A stretch of 8,093 nucleotides of DNA. It comes from JAAYFJ01 sp964344295. GTDB lineage: Bacteria > Bacillota > Clostridia > Tissierellales > Peptoniphilaceae. Both the position numbers and the translations under genes were made by a program. Location of the stretch: positions 1-8,093 of the forward strand of contig CAYFMR010000023.1 of the NCBI GenBank assembly GCA_964344295.1. The letters run 5' to 3'. How positions within the stretch are numbered: position 1 is the stretch's first letter; every line of letters starts with the position of its first letter. Of the stretch, positions 4,871 through 8,093 are shown piece after piece. The notes beneath the pieces were generated by a model that saw only the letters and a list, made by a program, of their open reading frames with translations, did no database searches and had not been told where the DNA came from.

Positions 4871-6943
4871 ATGAAACGATTGATCGCCATTATGGTGACT
4901 TTGATGGTGTTGATGACCACCTTACCTGCCTGTGCCGTTGCGCCGACCTCCACGACCGGCAATGTGCCAGAGGCAGTGATTCTCCGCGTCAAGGAGCTCT
5001 TTGCCGTTGACGACGGGTACGAAGATTTTAACGTGGATGTGGAGCGACGAGGCAACGAAACGTATTATAGCCTCCATTGGTACGATCCAACAGAGACACT
5101 GCCCAGCGTGGACGTGACGACCACAGAGAAACGGGTCATCTCGTACCGCATGTATCCATCCCATATGATGGATCCGACGACGACCAAAGCGCTGGCCACA
5201 ACGGAGCTAGAGGCTTCAGCCAAGGATCTGGTCAAGAAGCTGCTACCGGATTTGGCCGCCGAATTCACGGTGACGTTATCGGAACAGACCTCTACGAGAA
5301 TGTTTGATCCGGAAGAAGTGGAATTTCAATTTTTCCGGGAACGAGAGGGCATTGTGGTATTGCCTCAATACGTGACGGTGGGACTCAATCGCTACACCGG
5401 TGAGCTGACATCATACCAGTTGGTGTTAGCGCCCTACGGCAGCACAGGCGAGGTGAAGTTTCCGACCACTCAGGGCTTGCTAGACGAGGCCCAAGCCAAA
5501 GCGGCGTATGAAAAACACATCCGCATTGTGCCGGCCTACATGCGCCTGACGGGCAATCGGGGCCAACAGGTGGAATACAAGCCGATCTATACCAACCTCA
5601 ACCCCACCTTTGACGTGGATGCCAAAACCGGTGAACCCATGACTTTCAACGCCTATGTGGTGTATGGAAACGACATGACTGAGGCGGCGGCCAAGTCGGC
5701 GGAGGCCGATGCAGGGGGCCCGACTCTCACACCGGAAGAACAGCTGACAGTGGATCGGATCAAAGGGCTCAAGCCCCAGTCTGAGGCTGAAGCCGTGTTA
5801 CACAAGACCGGCTTTATTCCCGATGCGGCCAAACTGTCCCAGGTCTATGTGGGCAAACGATACGACAATCCCGAGCTATACCAATACTCCTTTAACTACA
5901 AAGCCGGGGAGCAGTATTACTATGCTGCCGTGGATGCCCAAAACTTGGACATCTTAAACTTAAACCGCAGTTTCTCCAGCTATGGTGAAAAAATGTCTGC
6001 CGAGGAAGCGGCAAAGGTGGCCCAAAAAGCTGTGGCCCAGTATGCGCCGGAGATCCAAGATCAGGTGGAACTACTACTCTACCCCACCACCTTGGCAGAA
6101 TCCTACACCTTTAGCTTTGTGCGCAAACTTCACGATCGCTACGTCATCAGCGACGGCCTCACCGTCACCGTGCATGGCAAAACCGGCTACATTTCCGACT
6201 TTTCCAAGTTTTGGTACGAAGGTGACATCGAACCGGTCCAAAACGACTTAGGTCTGAAATCGGCCACGGAACGCTTCTGGCAATCGGTGCCTCTGTACCC
6301 GGCGTTCCTGGCGCAACAATTCCCCGCAGACGGAGGGCCTTTGAACACGGCCTTGGTTTACACCACCGGCTTGAACCAGCCCGTTTTTCTCGACGCCTTT
6401 ACCGGGACACGCCTGACCGCCCAGGGACAACCGGACGCCCAACACCTTACCGCCGACAGCTACTTGGACTGGGATAAGGTGGAACACCCGGAAGAACTAC
6501 TGGAACTTTTAGCCATGGGCATTGGCTACCCACCAGGTAAACTCTCGCCCCAAGGCAACCTCACGCAACAGGAATTTTATCGCCTGCTCTTACCCGTTCG
6601 CGGTTATGACGCTGGGGCCATAGACGAGCCGACACTGATTCGTGCCGGTTTGGTGAAAAAAGGCGAATATCGCCCCCAAGAACCGATAAAAAAACTCATG
6701 GCCGTGAAAGCCCTGATTCGTGCCGACGGCTCGGAAGACGTGGCCGCCATTTCAGGCATCTTTCGCGCCCTCACCGAAGACACGAAAAACCTGGGAGCCG
6801 ACTTAGGCTACATGACCCTGGCTGTGGGAAAAGGCTACGTTCCTCTGGAAAATGGCAAACTGACACCACAGAAAATCCTCACCAGAGAAGAAGGGGCCAT
6901 GCTCATCTACCACTTCACCCATCCCCTCCCCTACGGGGATTAA
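4871..6943 (+). CDS. Exported YcdB/YcdC-repeat protein with C-terminal SLH-like repeats
   Basis: The 690-residue product begins with an export signal (KR at 2-3, hydrophobic core about 4-18). Cleavage could follow ACA (20-22) by signal peptidase I; LPAC (18-21) is a poor lipobox because of Pro at -2. Two tandem repeats of the YcdB/YcdC (PepSY-related) type follow, roughly 32-260 and 285-515, each with a helix rich in Ala and Lys, then beta strands and turns such as RYTGELTSY, DAKTGEP and HGKTGYISD. The C-terminus carries three S-layer-homology-like blocks (about 539-579, 587-620, 645-683) with the family pattern G-Y/K-L-x-P followed by T-x-x-E-F/G. It probably sits in the cell wall; function is unknown, though PepSY-type modules are often thought to modulate proteases. 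The ATG at 4871 has AGGAGG (4859-4864) 6 bases upstream; the earlier ATG at 4817 has none and would precede the signal peptide. The gene is monocistronic, with a terminator just downstream. Confidence 0.88.
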   Translation: MKRLIAIMVTLMVLMTTLPACAVAPTSTTGNVPEAVILRVKELFAVDDGYEDFNVDVERRGNETYYSLHWYDPTETLPSVDVTTTEKRVISYRMYPSHMMDPTTTKALATTELEASAKDLVKKLLPDLAAEFTVTLSEQTSTRMFDPEEVEFQFFREREGIVVLPQYVTVGLNRYTGELTSYQLVLAPYGSTGEVKFPTTQGLLDEAQAKAAYEKHIRIVPAYMRLTGNRGQQVEYKPIYTNLNPTFDVDAKTGEPMTFNAYVVYGNDMTEAAAKSAEADAGGPTLTPEEQLTVDRIKGLKPQSEAEAVLHKTGFIPDAAKLSQVYVGKRYDNPELYQYSFNYKAGEQYYYAAVDAQNLDILNLNRSFSSYGEKMSAEEAAKVAQKAVAQYAPEIQDQVELLLYPTTLAESYTFSFVRKLHDRYVISDGLTVTVHGKTGYISDFSKFWYEGDIEPVQNDLGLKSATERFWQSVPLYPAFLAQQFPADGGPLNTALVYTTGLNQPVFLDAFTGTRLTAQGQPDAQHLTADSYLDWDKVEHPEELLELLAMGIGYPPGKLSPQGNLTQQEFYRLLLPVRGYDAGAIDEPTLIRAGLVKKGEYRPQEPIKKLMAVKALIRADGSEDVAAISGIFRALTEDTKNLGADLGYMTLAVGKGYVPLENGKLTPQKILTREEGAMLIYHFTHPLPYGD

Positions 6944-6958
6944 AAACAACGCTACACC

Positions 6959-6989
6959 AAAAGCTTCGGCATAGCCCGAAGCTTTTTTT
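6959..6989 (+). terminator. Intrinsic terminator of the YcdB/YcdC-SLH gene
   Basis: GCTTCGG (6963-6969) pairs with CCGAAGC (6976-6982) around CATAGC, extended by AAAA (6959-6962) against the T run. Seven Ts follow at 6983-6989. It lies 16 bases after the stop at 6943. On the minus strand it has four Us, and it directly abuts the end of the minus-strand ORFs at 6992, so it may also serve them. Confidence 0.92.
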
Positions 6990-6991
6990 AA

Positions 6992-7084
6992 TTAGACCTC
7001 ACCAGCGATCGAGCGTGGTAACGTAGGACCGTCAATCGCTTGGAAGTACAATGCATTGGCAAATAGGATGATGATGTTAATCAT
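6992..7084 (-). CDS. Small 30-codon ORF overlapping the end of the membrane protein ORF
   Basis: The ATG at 7084 overlaps the TGA of the upstream membrane ORF (the sequence GCATGA holds both), the arrangement seen in translationally coupled genes. The frame runs 30 codons: a hydrophobic start, MINIIILFANALYFQ, followed by AIDGPTLPRSIAGEV, then TAA at 6994-6992, immediately before the terminator. There is no ribosome binding site of its own. It may be a real coupled small protein, a frameshifted tail of the upstream gene, or chance. No family is recognised. Confidence 0.3.
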   Translation of the reverse strand: MINIIILFANALYFQAIDGPTLPRSIAGEV

Positions 7085-7506
7085 GCATCGCAAAAGGCAA
7101 GTCTAAAAGAAAAACCGGCAGCCCGGTAGCCTTGAACGACGATGAGAAGGTAGGCGACGGTCTTAGGCATCATGAGGATGCCCACAGTGGGGTAAAGGTC
7201 GCCCCAGATGACGACCGGGATGTAGCATAAGAAGCTAAGGCCGATCAAAAGTCCCATGTGTTGTAGGCCCGCCTTGTCTCGGTGTTGAAGGGACCAGATG
7301 AAGAGTAAAAGGCCCATGAGCACAAAGGGGATGTTACGATAAATGCCCCATAAGTAGGATCCTTCGGCGCTACCCCATTGGTTTTGGGGCAAGGCAACGA
7401 GGATGAGGCGCAGGATCGCCAAGGCGTAGATGGCAAGTTTTACGTAATGCCATAAAGGGAAAATAAATAGTTGGTTCTTCCAGATCGCCACTATCCACTT
7501 AGACAA
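7081..7506 (-). CDS. Multi-pass membrane protein of unknown function, probably missing its true N-terminus
   Basis: The 141-residue frame encodes about four membrane segments (near 22-39, 60-73, 85-101 and 105-126), with YRNIPFVLMGLLLFIW (56-71), SFLCYIPVVIWGDLYP (91-106) and LMMPKTVAYLLIVVQGYR (111-128) as the best-defined blocks. The style recalls small uncharacterised bacterial inner-membrane proteins whose last helix carries a PKT motif, but I cannot name a family. The start is doubtful: the first possible codon is TTG (7506) or a later GTG (7491), neither with a ribosome binding site, and an in-frame TGA lies at 7539-7537. An overlapping open frame ending at 7491 reads naturally into this one if a single base is shifted. 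The gene is therefore probably 5'-truncated or frameshifted. Confidence 0.5.
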   Translation of the reverse strand: MSKWIVAIWKNQLFIFPLWHYVKLAIYALAILRLILVALPQNQWGSAEGSYLWGIYRNIPFVLMGLLLFIWSLQHRDKAGLQHMGLLIGLSFLCYIPVVIWGDLYPTVGILMMPKTVAYLLIVVQGYRAAGFSFRLAFCDA

Positions 7507-7821
7507 AGCAACAGAGCAAAAAATGGAGGTGTCACATCAAGAAGCGACAATTGCCGATGCATAGCGAGGTTATGTTGTGCCCCAATGGCATACAAAAAAT
7601 GTCCCTTGCCAGAACTCGTGTAGCAAAAACAGGTTTCTATGTCTCGAGGGGCCAATGGATGATGTAATAATGCCTAAGAAGCATGTATAAAATAAAAAAT
7701 AAAGGGAAATCACCATGACATGAGAACATAAAAAGAAGGTGGCCATCACCCTGCCACCAAGTCTCATGAAAACATCTTTTTCCTATTGGAAGTTGGACAT
7801 AGAGTGATCGAGGGGAATCTT

Positions 7822-7893
7822 ATGTGTCGTGTTATATTGATTGATGGGTGTCTATTTTTTGGACTCACACGACAAAATGAAATAAAACCCTAA
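7822..7893 (+). CDS. Possible 23-residue small protein
   Basis: ATG at 7822 follows AGGGG (7811-7815) by 6 bases, a spacing typical of the clear genes in this window. The product starts MCRVILIDGCLFFGLTRQN, has two cysteines and a short hydrophobic stretch, and stops at TAA 7891-7893. An intrinsic terminator on the same strand lies 38 bases downstream (7932-7964) with no other plus-strand gene to serve, which supports a short transcript here. No convincing promoter was found upstream. It overlaps the antisense membrane-gene fragments, and both may not be real. Confidence 0.3.
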   Translation: MCRVILIDGCLFFGLTRQNEIKP

Positions 7894-7931
7894 GCGATCA
7901 AATAGGTTAGCCAAAAACCAGATCCACCAAG

Positions 7932-7964
7932 AAAGTAGACCAAAAGCCAAAGGTCTACTTTTTT
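7932..7964 (+). terminator. Intrinsic terminator with no clear gene upstream
   Basis: AAAGTAGACC (7932-7941) and GGTCTACTTT (7952-7961) form a perfect 10-bp stem with a 10-base loop, and six Ts (7959-7964) follow on the plus strand. The minus-strand orientation has only three Us. No plus-strand gene longer than 60 codons exists between 6943 and here, so it must end a short transcript, block read-through into the next gene, or be a relic. Confidence 0.75.
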
Positions 7965-7987
7965 CATGCCATAAGGGGCCTAAGAAG

Positions 7988-8017
7988 TTCGCTAAACGGC
8001 CTTGCCTTTGCTATAAT
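7988..8017 (+). promoter_or_regulatory. Promoter with perfect extended -10 for the gene at 8052
   Basis: TATAAT (8012-8017) is a perfect -10 box preceded by TGC (8009-8011), giving the extended TGn motif. A weak -35, TTCGCT (7988-7993), is 18 bases away. Transcription would begin near 8024, leaving a leader of about 28 bases that holds the ribosome binding site. The -10 region TATAATATAG is nearly symmetric, so a divergent minus-strand promoter is conceivable. Confidence 0.75.
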
Positions 8018-8051
8018 ATAGTTAAGAAAAAGATAAATACGGAGGAAGATA

Positions 8052-8093
8052 ATGACTAGGACACAAGAGCTTTACCAAAAACTTTGGGACGCA
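8052..8093 (+). CDS. 5' end of a gene, product unknown (runs off the window)
   Basis: ATG at 8052 follows GGAGG (8041-8045) by 6 bases and sits downstream of a strong extended -10 promoter, so this is very likely a real gene start. Only 14 codons are visible, reading MTRTQELYQKLWDA. This is too short to assign a family; it looks like the first helix of a soluble protein. The gene is probably transcribed on its own, because a terminator at 7932-7964 isolates it from anything upstream. Confidence 0.8.
   Translation, partial: MTRTQELYQKLWDA

Larger units (their letters stand above)
7491..7967 (-). pseudogene. Coding-like membrane-protein fragments in shifted frames, possible decayed 5' part of the membrane gene
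   Basis: Three minus-strand stretches look protein-like yet are not joined in one frame. At 7967-7890, ATG opens MKKVDLWLLVYFLGG followed by another hydrophobic run, then TAG. At 7767-7570 a 65-codon frame has a hydrophobic segment around MVISLYFLFYTCFLGIIT; it is in the frame of the 7506 ORF but separated from it by two in-frame stops. At 7673-7491 another frame is open for 60 codons, includes GHFLYAIGAQHNL and LLDVTPPFFALLLCLSG, and ends just inside the start of the 7506 ORF. None has a good ribosome binding site. The stretch is more A/T-rich than the rest of the window, so chance open frames are possible. Confidence 0.3.

Noticed and set aside
7932..7964. Attenuator or riboswitch controlling the gene at 8052
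   Set aside because: A strong promoter with a perfect extended -10 lies between the hairpin and the gene, so the hairpin is outside that gene's main transcript; no alternative pairing is evident.

Overview
The window looks like a chromosomal segment of a Bacillota (Firmicutes) bacterium with moderately high GC. The pointers are strong AGGAGG-type ribosome binding sites 6-8 bases before starts, many intrinsic terminators, a peptidase T gene, and an exported protein combining YcdB/YcdC-like repeats with degenerate S-layer-homology repeats. The DUF1858-DUF438-hemerythrin-PAS protein and the iron-dependent alcohol dehydrogenase fit an anaerobic or facultative, fermentative lifestyle, but genus cannot be fixed from sequence alone. 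A run of exactly 100 Ns (4596-4695) shows this is a draft scaffold, and that gap cuts the regulatory region between two genes.

Layout. Positions 1-59 are the 3' part of a tRNA-Ser(CGA), followed by a hairpin terminator and a short stretch with repeated GCTTAGATT motifs. Positions 330-1544 (+) encode peptidase T. It converges on an iron-containing alcohol dehydrogenase (1639-2811, -), and the two share one bidirectional terminator. Upstream of the dehydrogenase on the same strand lies the DUF1858/DUF438/hemerythrin-like/PAS protein (3027-4553, -). The two are separated by about 215 bases that hold a coding-like open frame with no recognisable start, whose stop codon sits inside the dehydrogenase ribosome binding site. 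After the N gap come the first codons of another minus-strand ORF, then a 690-residue exported YcdB/YcdC-SLH protein (4871-6943, +) with its own terminator.

The last 1.1 kb is unusual. It carries a multi-pass membrane protein ORF on the minus strand (7081-7506) with no good start, a 30-codon ORF overlapping its stop, and several coding-like minus-strand fragments up to 7967 in shifted frames. This suggests a decaying or frameshifted membrane-protein gene. A small plus-strand ORF with a ribosome binding site (7822-7893) and a terminator (7932-7964) overlap this region. The window ends with a strong extended -10 promoter and the first 14 codons of a new plus-strand gene.

Functionally these are mostly independent units: tripeptide scavenging, aldehyde/alcohol redox chemistry next to a likely metal- or redox-sensing PAS protein, and a cell-surface protein. 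I found no CRISPR array, transposase, integrase, phage gene or complete defence system. The parts most worth a second look are the startless frame before the dehydrogenase and the fragmented tail region.
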